64,000 nucleotides of DNA from an uncultured Alphaproteobacteria bacterium. Lineage in GTDB: Bacteria; Pseudomonadota; Alphaproteobacteria; Paracaedibacterales; CAITNM01. This document shows, in pieces, positions 1 to 9,021 of this stretch. The DNA lies in the NCBI GenBank assembly GCA_903893805.1, contig CAITNM010000020.1, positions 1 to 64,000 on the forward strand, given 5' to 3'. The position numbers were made by a program, and so were the translations under genes. The notes beneath the pieces were generated by a model that was not told where the DNA came from, did no database searches, and saw only the letters and a program-made list of their open reading frames with translations. Position 1 is the first letter of the stretch; each line of letters begins with the position of its first letter.

Positions 1-234
1 TATTATAAAAAATATTTTATTGTAATTTATGCTGTAATTTCTACCTATCAATATTTTAAATTTGTCTGCAGTTTGAGCTGAAAATCTCAATGCTATCTAG
101 GTATCATTGCATTATTCCAAAATAAAACAATAATAAAAATTTGTTTATAATTTTAGTATCTCTTTATTAATTTTTAATATTTTTTTGAAATAATAAAAGT
201 TCTCAATCGATCTTTTTATTTTAGGAGTACAAGA

Positions 235-1359
235 ATGAAAACTTTCCAAAAATTTACGTTAGCCATTTTAACCATGTTGGTGATGGTCACACAACTTAGC
301 GCAACTTCTTGGGAGGTTGAAGTGGAGACTGGGGCTATTTCAACTATCTCTAGCGGTGTTAGCGTAAATACAATACGTAAAATAGGTGGGGGTCAGCTTA
401 ATCTTACAGGTACTGGCTATTCCGTGGATTTTATAGAAGTAGCTGATGGGCAAGTTTATGTGCACGATGCAGCCGGTCTTTATTTAAGGCAGCCAGTATG
501 GCTAACTGCTGGTATCTATCCAGCAAAAGAAACGCACTTTTACGTAGAAGTAGCGGCAGGAGAGAGCGCGACTGTAAGTGCGCCAATCATCGTGGCGGTG
601 CTGCATAAAACAGGCGACGGTACTGTTGATTTTAACTGCTTGGGAACTCGTGTTGATTATTTGAAGATAGAAGCAGGACGTGTCATTACTGATAATACTG
701 ATCTTATTCCATTATTGGGGCTTGACCTGGGCGGTATATTGTCAGTCACTACTGATATTACTGTTCCTGACGTGGCATTAACAGCCAACGGAACAATAGA
801 AAGTACCAACGATATAACCCTGACATCTCTTGTATTGGCAGGATATACATTGACTACCAATGCAGGCGGAAAAACTATTCTTACACAATTAGACACAACT
901 ACAACAGGAGGAACGATTTCAAACGCTGATGAGTTAACTCTTAATGGCGCGGTTGGCACAAACTTGCTAACAAAGATTGGTGCGGGGACAATGCAAGTGC
1001 CTGCAAACCTTAGTGGTGCGTCAGTACCAGTTACTGTTAATGAAGGTGCAATGCGAGTAAGTGGAAGCGGTAGATTACCGACAGCAGCTATGACAATTGG
1101 TGCTATCAGTACTGCTGGAGCTATTTTCCAATTAAGTGAAAGTGCTGTTCCTACCGTTCCAACAGCCGGAGCGGTGCCGGGTGCAATGGTAGTACAGCAA
1201 TATGGTATACTTTCGGTGGATGCTGGTCTTGCAGTTCCAGCAGATAGTGATGCTGGCGACGTCTTTACAGGCACTTTGAAGTTTAACTCCGGGTCTGTAT
1301 TAAAGCTAGGTGATGGATCAAGTTGGGCACGCGATATGACAATTGGTGCAGCATTATAA
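235..1359 (+). CDS. Secreted protein with autotransporter-type beta repeats, no barrel
   Basis: 374 residues. Residues 1-24 form a Sec signal peptide (basic MKTFQK start, hydrophobic core, cut near LSATS). The rest is Gly/Thr/Val-rich and beta-helix-like, with recurring K-I/T-G-x-G-T/Q elements (RKIGGGQLNL, LHKTGDGTVDF, LTKIGAGTMQV), the pattern of autotransporter passenger-associated repeats. There is no C-terminal beta-barrel and no terminal aromatic signature, so it is not a complete type Va autotransporter. AGGAG lies 8 nt before the ATG. Two tandem hairpin terminators follow. Role unknown; a secreted or surface adhesin-like protein is an inference. Confidence 0.7.
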   Translation: MKTFQKFTLAILTMLVMVTQLSATSWEVEVETGAISTISSGVSVNTIRKIGGGQLNLTGTGYSVDFIEVADGQVYVHDAAGLYLRQPVWLTAGIYPAKETHFYVEVAAGESATVSAPIIVAVLHKTGDGTVDFNCLGTRVDYLKIEAGRVITDNTDLIPLLGLDLGGILSVTTDITVPDVALTANGTIESTNDITLTSLVLAGYTLTTNAGGKTILTQLDTTTTGGTISNADELTLNGAVGTNLLTKIGAGTMQVPANLSGASVPVTVNEGAMRVSGSGRLPTAAMTIGAISTAGAIFQLSESAVPTVPTAGAVPGAMVVQQYGILSVDAGLAVPADSDAGDVFTGTLKFNSGSVLKLGDGSSWARDMTIGAAL

Positions 1360-1393
1360 ATCCTTTCCGTTGAAAAACGGAGCATGCTTACAG

Positions 1394-1419
1394 CCCTCAG
1401 TCAAATTGAGGGTATTTTT
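1394..1419 (+). terminator. Hairpin terminator downstream of the beta-repeat gene
   Basis: CCCTCA (1394-1399) pairs with TGAGGG (1407-1412) and is followed by TATTTTT. First of two adjacent hairpins between convergent genes. Confidence 0.55.
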
Positions 1420-1423
1420 CTAG

Positions 1424-1456
1424 ATTCTCTATGGCTTTGCCATAGAGAATTTCTTT
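1424..1456 (+). terminator. Strong hairpin terminator, possibly bidirectional
   Basis: A perfect 12-bp stem (ATTCTCTATGGC 1424-1435 with 1439-1450) closes a TTT loop and is followed by TTCTTT. It lies between two convergent genes, so it may serve both strands. Confidence 0.75.
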
Positions 1457-1503
1457 AATAGTGCTTGAATTCTTGGTAGGAAAGCTACCTGTTCATAACA
1501 GTT

Positions 1504-2223
1504 TTAAGTATTTTTAATCCTTAAAATATGTATATATTTATTTGTTAAAATTTTTTGACCAATGAATTTAATGTTCCATAAACCAGTTGTGCTTTCTAAG
1601 AGCATATCTAAAAAACTATAAGCAATGCTGCCGCGTTTTACAGGTGCTATTTCCTGATAGCAACAATGACGGCCACGTATGCGGTTTGAGCTATCTAGTA
1701 ACCTCAGTTCTATATTACCAACATCTTTATTATTTAAAATAGAATCTACAATGGCAACATGCGCTCCCGATGGAGCATTTTCGACTCTGGTTGTCGGATC
1801 AGGATTATAGTCTCTGTCAATATAGATAAATAGATCGCCAGCTTGAACATCGAGAACATCAATTTTGTCCCAATATTTTAGGTGCTCAAATGGCAATAGA
1901 GAATAATAATAAGGTATAAAATGTGATGTTCTATGTTCTTCCGGTATTCTTTCTAGAAGTATTGCGTGATTTTCTAATAATTCTTGATATGCACAAGGGG
2001 CACTGTGCGCAAGAACATTATTTACAAATTGGAAGCAAGAACTTGGCTCTCCTTGAATTGCTGCAAGTGACTTTGCATAGCTAACATGATCTAAATCTTC
2101 GCAACTTAACAGCTGGCTTACCATGAGTGAGAAAATAATTTTTTTGAAAGTGAACGATTTTTTAAAATTAATACGTTGAGCCCAACATATCAGACCTAGT
2201 AACAGCACGCAATCTGCTAGCAT
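1504..2223 (-). CDS. NlpC/P60- or CHAP-like cysteine hydrolase, probable lipoprotein
   Basis: 239 residues from this ATG. Residues 27-41 read KK, a hydrophobic run, then LLSC, a good lipobox, so the mature protein may start at Cys41 and the true start may lie further in. After it come a Cys-containing SSCFQFVNNVL helix (Cys63), an AGDLFIYID strand and GAHVAIVD (His145). This order (nucleophile Cys on a helix, a GD-L strand, then His) is that of papain-fold NlpC/P60 and CHAP peptidoglycan hydrolases. The family call is from pattern only. No clear Shine-Dalgarno sequence. Role in wall remodelling is inferred. Confidence 0.5.
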   Translation of the reverse strand: MLADCVLLLGLICWAQRINFKKSFTFKKIIFSLMVSQLLSCEDLDHVSYAKSLAAIQGEPSSCFQFVNNVLAHSAPCAYQELLENHAILLERIPEEHRTSHFIPYYYSLLPFEHLKYWDKIDVLDVQAGDLFIYIDRDYNPDPTTRVENAPSGAHVAIVDSILNNKDVGNIELRLLDSSNRIRGRHCCYQEIAPVKRGSIAYSFLDMLLESTTGLWNIKFIGQKILTNKYIHILRIKNT

Positions 2224-2317
2224 CTGATGCTATTTCAATTTTCTTTGAAAAAAGAATGGAGTGGTTTTTCAAAAAGGACTAGTGTAACGTCAGTTATTTC
2301 ATAAAAATATAGTCGTA

Positions 2318-3232
2318 ATGCTTAAGCATTTTGCAAAATTTAAAGCTCTATTTGTTATTATTGTATGTTTGTTGAACGTGCACGGAGCAGCAGAAAATAC
2401 CAACGATAAAGTGTTCACTTATGAGTTAGCACTAGCAAAGTGTGACGAGCTTAATTTAAAACCTCAAACACCGGAAGCAGATGGACGTACTCAAACCCTA
2501 AATAAAAAAGGGGCAGCGACAGCAAAATTTGATTATGCATCTATAGAATTTTTAAAATTTGCTAAAGGAAGATCAGTATTAGAAATTGGTGGTACATACG
2601 GTAATGTCATGCTTACTGCTTTGCAGCAGAGCAAAAACACCAAATATACGCTTAGTGATTTAGATGGACGGCACTTGTTTATTGCTGCGAAAAGATTAGC
2701 TGAGAAGATTAATGAGAATAAATTGAGCAGTGAGAGTGCGAAGCAAGTGCAATTTATTCAGGCTGATATTACAAAATCCCATGATATAAATAATATTGGC
2801 ACATATGAGGCTATTTTTGTCGGTAGGGTATTGCATTTCTTAACTCCAGAACAATTGGAAATGACAGTTAAGCATTTGTTTCTTCTTTTAAAGCCAGCAG
2901 GACGTATTTTTATTGTGGCGATAACTCCATACGTGAAACGTTATGAGAACTTTATTCCTGAATATGAAAGGCGAGTGGCGGCAAAAGAAGCAAATCCTGG
3001 GTTTGTTCAGTCATTGCGCGCTTATATGAATGCTAATGTGACAACTCAAGAACAGCGTGACAATATTGCAGATGAGCCTTTCTTTTTCTTAGACGATAAG
3101 GTCTTAAGATCTGCTTTTGAAAACAATGGTTTTAGAATTATTGAATGCAAAATGATGCCGCTTAGTTATAAGTCAACATCGTGGGAGTTAGATAAGCGTG
3201 AAAATGTTATACTAATCGCAGAGAAGAAGTAA
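2318..3232 (+). CDS. Class I SAM-dependent methyltransferase with an N-terminal export signal
   Basis: 304 residues. Residues 1-24 look like a Sec signal peptide or signal anchor (basic start, VIIVCLLNVHGA). The catalytic fold follows: motif I VLEIGGTYGN (about 87-96), a second-strand acidic LSDLDG, QADIT, and the YEAIFVGRVLHFLTPEQ and LKPAGRIFIVA segments of small-molecule methyltransferases. Substrate unknown. An export signal on a SAM enzyme is odd, because SAM is cytosolic in the bacterium; action in a host compartment would explain it but is inference. The gene is 29 nt upstream of an amidohydrolase gene on the same strand. Confidence 0.7.
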   Translation: MLKHFAKFKALFVIIVCLLNVHGAAENTNDKVFTYELALAKCDELNLKPQTPEADGRTQTLNKKGAATAKFDYASIEFLKFAKGRSVLEIGGTYGNVMLTALQQSKNTKYTLSDLDGRHLFIAAKRLAEKINENKLSSESAKQVQFIQADITKSHDINNIGTYEAIFVGRVLHFLTPEQLEMTVKHLFLLLKPAGRIFIVAITPYVKRYENFIPEYERRVAAKEANPGFVQSLRAYMNANVTTQEQRDNIADEPFFFLDDKVLRSAFENNGFRIIECKMMPLSYKSTSWELDKRENVILIAEKK

Positions 3233-3261
3233 CGTAATTTTGTAAGATCAAGAAAACCAGG

Positions 3262-4590
3262 ATGGATAGTTTTTTAAAAGGCGTAGTTTTAGAATCTTAT
3301 GGCAGTGAGTCACATCATAAAAGTAATAGCTATGAATTAGCTGATATTTCTATAAAAAATGGTGTAATTGAAAAAATTGACCGCACTGCCATAAGCGCTT
3401 TTGATATTTCAGTAGAACATTTTTTTGTCACTCGCGGTTTTGTTAACAGCCATTTGCATCCAAATCAGCTACTCGATCGTCGTATGCTAGACGAGCTATC
3501 GATTACTCATCTGCTAAGCGCTATGCATACAGTTCAGAAAAAGAACGATGAAGATCGTTATCATCAAGCTATTTTTGTTCTCCTTGATGCTTTAAAAAGT
3601 GGCGCAACAAGTGTGTACGCCATAGCATCAAAACCGGAACCAGTCATTAGGGCCTTCAACGATATTGGCATTACCGGTGCCCTTAATTGCGTTTTTAACG
3701 ATGTTTGGGAAGGCAAAGGAAATGTTCCTGCTCAAATTAGTTTAGAAGATGTTGAAAAACAATTTTCAAAATATTTTGAATCGAACTGCGACAATTTGAA
3801 AATTCACATTGGGTCTGCTTCTATTTTAACTGCCTCGAATGAATTGCTGACTTTATTCAATGACATTGCCATAAGGTATAATACCAGAGTTAATATTCAC
3901 ATGAGTGAGGGTATAGAATCCGTTGAAGCATGTCGTAAAAACCGTGGCACAACACCTGTTCGTCTATTAGAAAATCTTGGGGTTCTGAACGAACGATGGA
4001 ACCTTATTCACGCTACAACTGTTGATGAAGAAGAAATTCAAATTATTGCTCGTTCAGGTGCATCAGTCATTCATTGTCCTGTTAGTAATGCAAAAATCGG
4101 TGTGGGTATTGCGCCAATGTTCGATTTTCATAAAAATGGCGTTAATATCGCCATAGGAACAGATGCTTGTTCCAACAACAATACCAATAATATTTTGAAC
4201 GAAGCCTATTTTGCTACGCTTTTGCATAATGGCGTGCGTAAGGACCCATTGGTTTTTAGTGAAGAAATTATTTTTGATTGGCTAACTACCAATGGCCTGA
4301 AGATTATTGATTCTCCTAGCACTGGAAAAATAGAGGTTGGTCAGCGAGCTGACTTATTATTATGGTCACTAAAAAATCCATGCTTTGTGCCATTGCCTTA
4401 TGGAAAATTACGTTCGGTTTTAATCAACAATGCGCCGGATGCTAAGCCACATACAGTTATGCTTGCAGGAAAAAAAGTTATAGAAAACTATACTTGCACC
4501 AATGATCTAGAAAAAATTGCAACGGATGCTATTCATGCATGGGTAAGAAAGGGGCTCTATAGTGAGGCCCCATCTCCTCCACTGAACTAG
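3262..4590 (+). CDS. ATZ/TRZ-type amidohydrolase, MTA/SAH deaminase-like
   Basis: 442 residues, metal-dependent amidohydrolase superfamily. The HxH metal motif is in NSHLHPNQ (about 62-69), further metal or active-site residues are in NIHMSEGIE and LIHATTVDEEE, the VIHCPVSNAK block is present, and the final metal Asp is in IGTDACSNNN. This layout fits the TRZ/ATZ branch that includes 5'-methylthioadenosine/S-adenosylhomocysteine deaminases and guanine deaminase. The C-terminal composite-domain segment (GKIEVGQRADLLLW) is intact. Its position right after a SAM-dependent methyltransferase would suit handling of the SAH by-product, but this enzyme appears cytosolic while the methyltransferase carries a signal. 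Exact substrate not fixed. Confidence 0.75.
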   Translation: MDSFLKGVVLESYGSESHHKSNSYELADISIKNGVIEKIDRTAISAFDISVEHFFVTRGFVNSHLHPNQLLDRRMLDELSITHLLSAMHTVQKKNDEDRYHQAIFVLLDALKSGATSVYAIASKPEPVIRAFNDIGITGALNCVFNDVWEGKGNVPAQISLEDVEKQFSKYFESNCDNLKIHIGSASILTASNELLTLFNDIAIRYNTRVNIHMSEGIESVEACRKNRGTTPVRLLENLGVLNERWNLIHATTVDEEEIQIIARSGASVIHCPVSNAKIGVGIAPMFDFHKNGVNIAIGTDACSNNNTNNILNEAYFATLLHNGVRKDPLVFSEEIIFDWLTTNGLKIIDSPSTGKIEVGQRADLLLWSLKNPCFVPLPYGKLRSVLINNAPDAKPHTVMLAGKKVIENYTCTNDLEKIATDAIHAWVRKGLYSEAPSPPLN

Positions 4591-4595
4591 TGATA

Positions 4596-4656
4596 TTTGC
4601 CTTGCTCTTTTAGCTACTGATTTTATTTTTTTGTGGACACAGATAAACAAGGCAAA
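4596..4656. repeat. Inverted repeat with long loop in the 4.6-4.77 kb gap
   Basis: TTTGCCTTG (4596-4604) is repeated inverted as CAAGGCAAA (4648-4656), with an A/T-rich 43-nt loop. It follows the amidohydrolase stop and could act as a weak terminator. I see no gene in 4591-4770. Confidence 0.3.
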
Positions 4657-4770
4657 CGGCTAAAAATAAATTAGCAATCCACTTGTCTATGTTATCAAGT
4701 GTCACGTATAAAAATGCATTATTAAAGCTAGTAGTATGCATAAGGATAAAATTCATAATTGGTTGCCTGA

Positions 4771-4977
4771 TTAAATCTCCTTAAATTCTAAAATATCACC
4801 AGGTTGACAATTCAAGGCATGGCAAATGGCTTCAAGGGTCGAAAATCGCACCGCTTTGGCTTTACCTGTTTTTAAAATCGATAAATTTTGAATGGTAATA
4901 CCAACAGTTTCTGCTAAATCTTGCAGCTTCATTTTACGACGAGCCAGCATAACGTCTAAATTTATAATAATAGGCAT
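4771..4977 (-). CDS. Small XRE/Cro-type HTH regulator (YozG-like)
   Basis: 68 residues, almost all one Cro/C1-type helix-turn-helix: MLARRKMKLQDLAETVGITIQNLSIL, then a second helix pair ending CQPGDILEF. The PGDIL ending is typical of the short regulators that pair with DUF2975 membrane proteins, and such a gene lies 10 nt upstream on the same strand. Likely a co-transcribed regulator with its membrane partner; the signal sensed is unknown. Confidence 0.8.
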   Translation of the reverse strand: MPIIINLDVMLARRKMKLQDLAETVGITIQNLSILKTGKAKAVRFSTLEAICHALNCQPGDILEFKEI

Positions 4978-4987
4978 AAAATACTCC

Positions 4988-5554
4988 TTAAACGGTTAGC
5001 TGGTTTTCTTCTTGAAGCGCTTGTGCTTGTTGCATAACCATGGCGATGACAATGATTAATAGTCCGCAAAGAATGACTTCCAAATTGGGGGTGCCAAAGG
5101 AAAGCGTAATGTAGCGGTGTCCGGGTGGAGAAATTAAGGTTGCAGCCATCACCATCAGTCCTTCTTTTAAGGGAATAATGAAAATGCCATTAAACAAAGT
5201 TAAACGCCCAATTTTTTTGTAGATAATTGGATTAGCTGACGTGAAAATCTCGCCCTGACTATAATTCCCAAAAAGTTTGTGCAGTAACATATAGCCTAAA
5301 ATATAGGGTGCAGATCCAAGTAAATTGCCAATAAATGCCACCACCTTAGCGATAAGACTTAATTCGACCTCTGCTAAATTAACCAGGCCTTCAGGAGTTA
5401 CAATGGGTTTTAGTATCATTCCGATTTGTACCAGTGCTTTTACTGGTTGCCAGTCAATTAATAGCCATTGCAGGCAGATAAATACTGGCACGGCAAAGGT
5501 TAAAAAGTGAAAGATCGTTTTAAGGCGACCGCTTAGTTTTTGTAGGTTATCCAT
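4988..5554 (-). CDS. DUF2975-type membrane protein
   Basis: 188 residues with four predicted membrane helices (about 14-34, 65-90, 117-137 and 155-175) and the NPIIYKKIGRL segment between helices 2 and 3. This matches the DUF2975 family, whose members sit next to YozG-like HTH genes as here. Function of the family is not established. It begins a two-gene minus-strand unit with the XRE gene. Confidence 0.7.
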   Translation of the reverse strand: MDNLQKLSGRLKTIFHFLTFAVPVFICLQWLLIDWQPVKALVQIGMILKPIVTPEGLVNLAEVELSLIAKVVAFIGNLLGSAPYILGYMLLHKLFGNYSQGEIFTSANPIIYKKIGRLTLFNGIFIIPLKEGLMVMAATLISPPGHRYITLSFGTPNLEVILCGLLIIVIAMVMQQAQALQEENQLTV

Positions 5555-5656
5555 AGGAATACTCAGTTGTGTTAATAGCCCGAGTATACTTAATAATTTG
5601 CGATATTCAACTAAAAATTATCGTTTATCAATAAATTTTTGTTGTTTGTTAAAAAT

Positions 5657-6379
5657 TTAAGGGCTTTGTTGTACTACTGATATATTCACGTAACCCAATT
5701 GTTGTGTGCATTTTTTTAAAAATTCGCTAGACACAAACATATGAAAGTCTTTGAAAACAATATTTTTTGTTTCACATAAGCTGGCAAATGCTTTAACTGC
5801 TTGCTCTGAATTTAGTGAGACGGATCCTATATTTCTATTCTTTAAGGCTTGTTCAATTTCTGCATCAAAATTTGCAACTGGTTCTGTTTTGTAGAGAACA
5901 ACTTTTGACATTTGAAAGCCAAACTTAGAAAGCTCTTCGGCTATGTCATGACGTAAATGCTTACCACACCCGAAAACAATTACACCATCTTCAGGATCAA
6001 GATTATTTTTAATCCAGTTAATTAAATTGAGCGCACAGGGGTAGGGCTTGTCTGATGGGGAGGTGCATTTTATAAACCCCACATTTTTAGCTGCTGTTGC
6101 GGTGGCATTGCCTACTCCATACACTGGAATGCTGCGGTCCCAATCAGAATTTTCTAAAGATTGTGCGCCATTAACCGAAGTCAAAACAATCGCTTGAGGA
6201 ACAACATCTAGCTGTTTTACGGGTAACAATCGCACGCTTAGCAATGCTTGATGGTGCACAGTATATCCGTGACGATCCCAAAGTGCTTTTTCTTTACTCG
6301 TAGGTGAACGAGTTTGAGTCAATAAAATACCAATTTTTTTAATCTTATCCATGGATGGAGTATGAGGATTTTTAAGCAT
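5657..6379 (-). CDS. hemD: Uroporphyrinogen-III synthase
   Basis: 240 residues. HemD closes hydroxymethylbilane to uroporphyrinogen III in heme synthesis. Family signs are the opening strand GILLTQTRSP, LTSVNGAQSL (the usual TSxNAv element), YGVGNATATAAKNVGF, and the second-domain VIVFGCGKHLRHDIAEELSKFGF with VVLYKTEP. Sequence divergence is high, as usual for HemD. A start at Met10 (6352) would put the first strand nearer the N-terminus; neither ATG has a clear ribosome site. It stands alone, with hemC not in view. Confidence 0.75.
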   Translation of the reverse strand: MLKNPHTPSMDKIKKIGILLTQTRSPTSKEKALWDRHGYTVHHQALLSVRLLPVKQLDVVPQAIVLTSVNGAQSLENSDWDRSIPVYGVGNATATAAKNVGFIKCTSPSDKPYPCALNLINWIKNNLDPEDGVIVFGCGKHLRHDIAEELSKFGFQMSKVVLYKTEPVANFDAEIEQALKNRNIGSVSLNSEQAVKAFASLCETKNIVFKDFHMFVSSEFLKKCTQQLGYVNISVVQQSP

Positions 6380-6531
6380 TAGAAAAAGTTTTTTTTAATT
6401 TTATTAAGTATATAGCGAGGAATAAATTTTACACCCTCTTCTTCCGTACCACTAGGAAATTTATTTTTCTGTACAACATTGAAAATCTCTGTGATATTAC
6501 GCGCATAGCAGATTCAACATAAGGTCATGCC

Positions 6532-7422
6532 ATGGATTGGGATAGATTAAGAGTTTTTCATATTGTTGCGCAAGCAGGAAGTTTAACTGACGCCGGGCAT
6601 GCACTAAATGTTAGTCAATCCGCTGTAAGCCGGCAAGTAAGTAGTCTTGAAACAAGCATTGGTGTCAGCTTATTTAATCGCCACGCCCGTGGTTTGGTGT
6701 TGACCGAACAAGGTGAACATCTTTTTAGAATTACTCGCATTATTTTTGCACATGTTAATGCGATTGGTACAATTATTAGTGAATCACGAGATGGCCTATC
6801 TGGCAGTTTGAGAGTGGCAACCACCATAGGTATTGGGTCGGTATGGTTGGCCTCAAGACTTAAAAAATTCATGCAAAATTATCCAAAATTGCGATTGAAT
6901 ATTCAACTGACAGATGACGATGTTGATTTTACAATGCGTGAAGCTGACGTTTCTATTAACTATCATGAAGCCTCACCAACAGATGACGTGATTCAAAAAG
7001 AGCTTGCGAATATTCGTATGGGCGTATATGCCAGCAAAGAATATATTCAAGCGCACGGAATGCCTAAGACACCTGAAGAGCTTGATCAACATCGATTGAT
7101 TGCATTTGGAGAATCTGGAGCGCCGGCTGCAAATGCAAGTTGGTTATTGCGTTTTGGAACAAAACCTGGAGTATTGCGTGTTCCTTACTTATCTATCAAC
7201 AATGCTTATGGAATGCTTCAGGCTGTGAAAGTAGGTATTGGTGTTGCGATTTTGGCAGATTTTATAGCTGCTGATCACGATGATTTAATTGAGTTATTTA
7301 CTGATGTGCTGACACCTACAATGACAATGTACTTTACTTATCCAAGCTCCTTAGATGGTTTGGGTCGCATTCGGGCTTTACATGAATTTGTTAAATCTGA
7401 GCTAGAAAAAAAACCAAAATAA
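6532..7422 (+). CDS. LysR-family transcriptional regulator
   Basis: 296 residues. A winged HTH at residues 4-62 (RLRVFHIVAQAGSLTDAGHALNVSQSAVSRQVSSLE) is followed by the two-lobed effector-binding domain from about 90 (GSLRVATTIGIGS). The gene is divergent from hemD. LysR proteins usually control a neighbouring divergent gene, which here would be hemD, but this is inference. AAGG lies upstream of the ATG. A hairpin terminator follows at 7576-7617. Confidence 0.85.
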   Translation: MDWDRLRVFHIVAQAGSLTDAGHALNVSQSAVSRQVSSLETSIGVSLFNRHARGLVLTEQGEHLFRITRIIFAHVNAIGTIISESRDGLSGSLRVATTIGIGSVWLASRLKKFMQNYPKLRLNIQLTDDDVDFTMREADVSINYHEASPTDDVIQKELANIRMGVYASKEYIQAHGMPKTPEELDQHRLIAFGESGAPAANASWLLRFGTKPGVLRVPYLSINNAYGMLQAVKVGIGVAILADFIAADHDDLIELFTDVLTPTMTMYFTYPSSLDGLGRIRALHEFVKSELEKKPK

Positions 7423-7575
7423 CACTGTATTTTTAGTTAGAGTAGAGTATATTTCAGGGCTGCTAAATTCTGTATTTTTGCGTCTGTTGGGCAAGGATTT
7501 CCTTCCTTAACTAAATAGTAATATTTCCATCATATATTAAAATAATACGGTTTAATTGTTTGCTGTAAGTATCAA

Positions 7576-7617
7576 AAACTCGCTTTCCGTCAAAATTCGG
7601 GGAGCGAGTTTATTTTT
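7576..7617 (+). terminator. Rho-independent terminator after the LysR gene
   Basis: AAACTCGCT (7576-7584) pairs with AGCGAGTTT (7603-7611), the stem is extended by T-G and C-G pairs, and TATTTTT follows. It lies between the LysR gene and the small secreted protein gene in a gap with no other gene. Confidence 0.7.
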
Positions 7618-7650
7618 GATCTAAATCAATTTAGTTAATGGAGAAATTCA

Positions 7651-7941
7651 ATGCAAAAATTCTTGTTAAGTTTAATACTAATAGGTGCACTTGCTGCAAA
7701 TTTTGATGACAGAAAGGGAGAAGATTTTGAGACATCTATTGGTGTAGTGCATCGTTCAAGTACAAAATTATTTTTAACTGAGCCTGATGAAATAACAGTA
7801 CATAAAATGAAGAAGAATAATTTCATAATGTTCAAGTCTGGATCAACAGTTGGTGGCGTTGTTTTAAAAAAGAGATTATTAATTTCACATGCAATGACAA
7901 GGGAAGAACTAGTTATGGCTCTTGCCGAATATATTGTGTAA
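7651..7941 (+). CDS. Small secreted protein of unknown function
   Basis: 96 residues. MQKFLLSLILIGALAANF is a short Sec signal peptide with a cleavage site near ALAA. The mature part, about 80 residues with mixed charge, contains VHRSSTKLFLTEPDEITVHKMKKNN and matches no family I recognise. GGAG lies 8 nt before the ATG, which supports translation. It converges with lpxC, only 9 nt away. Confidence 0.55.
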   Translation: MQKFLLSLILIGALAANFDDRKGEDFETSIGVVHRSSTKLFLTEPDEITVHKMKKNNFIMFKSGSTVGGVVLKKRLLISHAMTREELVMALAEYIV

Positions 7942-7950
7942 TGAGATCAA

Positions 7951-8895
7951 TCAGCTTGTGGTTATGGTTTCGAAGTACTTTTTCAACAATTGGTAATTAA
8001 GAGTATGGCCAGGATTACAGGCCTCGTAGTGGCCAATTAATACATATTCTGCTAATGCCATATCACCGATGGCATCTAGTAATTTATGACGAACAAGCTC
8101 GTCGTTATACCGCAAACCATCTTCATTCATGACAGCACCTTTGTGGATCACAACGGTGTTGTCTAGAGATGCGCCTTTAGCAAGCCCCGCTGCCCATAGT
8201 TTTTGAGCATCTTCATAGAAACCAAAGGTTCTGGCTCTAGAGATGAGGGTAGTGAAATCATCCTCATGATATGAAAACTGTTGAAATTGCTCCTGTGTTA
8301 AACCTTCATACCTGTCAGTTGGGATAAATTTCACACTGAATAGGTTGGTATCATGAGGGCTTAATTGAGCCCATCCGTTCTCATTTTCAACTCTTACTGT
8401 TTCGGAAATTTTTAGACTATGTCGTCGTTTTGCCTGGCGGATAATATTTGTTTCTAAAATGCCTTTGCAAAATTCTTCCGAGCAACCATCCATAATCGGC
8501 ACTTCAGGACCGTCGATTGTTATTAAGGCGTTTGTGATTCCGGTTCCATAAAGGGCAGCTATTATGTGCTCAACCGTTGCCACAGATACTCCTGATGAAT
8601 TTGAAATAGTTGTGCACATGTTTGTGGTGCTCACCATTTGCCAATTAGCTCGAATGCGGTTTGGTTGATCTTCAATGTCTGTACGTTCAAAAATGATTCC
8701 GTGGTCAACTGCCGCAGGGTGTACAATCATGCAAACAGCTTTTCCTGAATGCACACCAACACCATGAAAAATGACAGGATTTGATACTGTATGTTGATTA
8801 AGAAAATCCTGAGATGGAAGTTTCTTCCCGGCATGCTGATGGATGTTCATCACTTTTGACAAAGTATTAGAAGTATTATCGACTATAGAATACAT
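7951..8895 (-). CDS. lpxC: UDP-3-O-acyl-N-acetylglucosamine deacetylase
   Basis: 314 residues. LpxC is the zinc deacetylase of the committed step of lipid A synthesis. Visible marks: HGVGVHSG near the N-terminus, VATVEHIIAALYGTGI with the zinc His, IDGPEVPIMDGCSEEF, the SRARTFGF strand, and HKLLDAIGD with a zinc His and the Asp ligand. I chose the ATG at 8895 because GGAG lies 5 nt upstream; the upstream in-frame ATG at 8928 would add 11 residues and has no such site. It is divergent from tsaE. Its presence implies an LPS outer membrane. Confidence 0.93.
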   Translation of the reverse strand: MYSIVDNTSNTLSKVMNIHQHAGKKLPSQDFLNQHTVSNPVIFHGVGVHSGKAVCMIVHPAAVDHGIIFERTDIEDQPNRIRANWQMVSTTNMCTTISNSSGVSVATVEHIIAALYGTGITNALITIDGPEVPIMDGCSEEFCKGILETNIIRQAKRRHSLKISETVRVENENGWAQLSPHDTNLFSVKFIPTDRYEGLTQEQFQQFSYHEDDFTTLISRARTFGFYEDAQKLWAAGLAKGASLDNTVVIHKGAVMNEDGLRYNDELVRHKLLDAIGDMALAEYVLIGHYEACNPGHTLNYQLLKKYFETITTS

Positions 8896-9021
8896 TACAT
8901 CTCCACTAGTGTATGATGCCTTAAACACGGAATAGATTTCAAATGAAGATATATTACTAAATTTTACCTTTTTGAGAATTTATGGCGCAAAATTTCCCAA
9001 AATTTGCTAGATTTATGGACG

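Noticed and set aside
657-1385. Long minus-strand open frame opposite the beta-repeat gene
   Set aside because: It mirrors the plus-strand gene, has no ribosome site and reads as low-information Val/Ala/Pro-rich sequence; the plus frame has a signal peptide and ribosome site.
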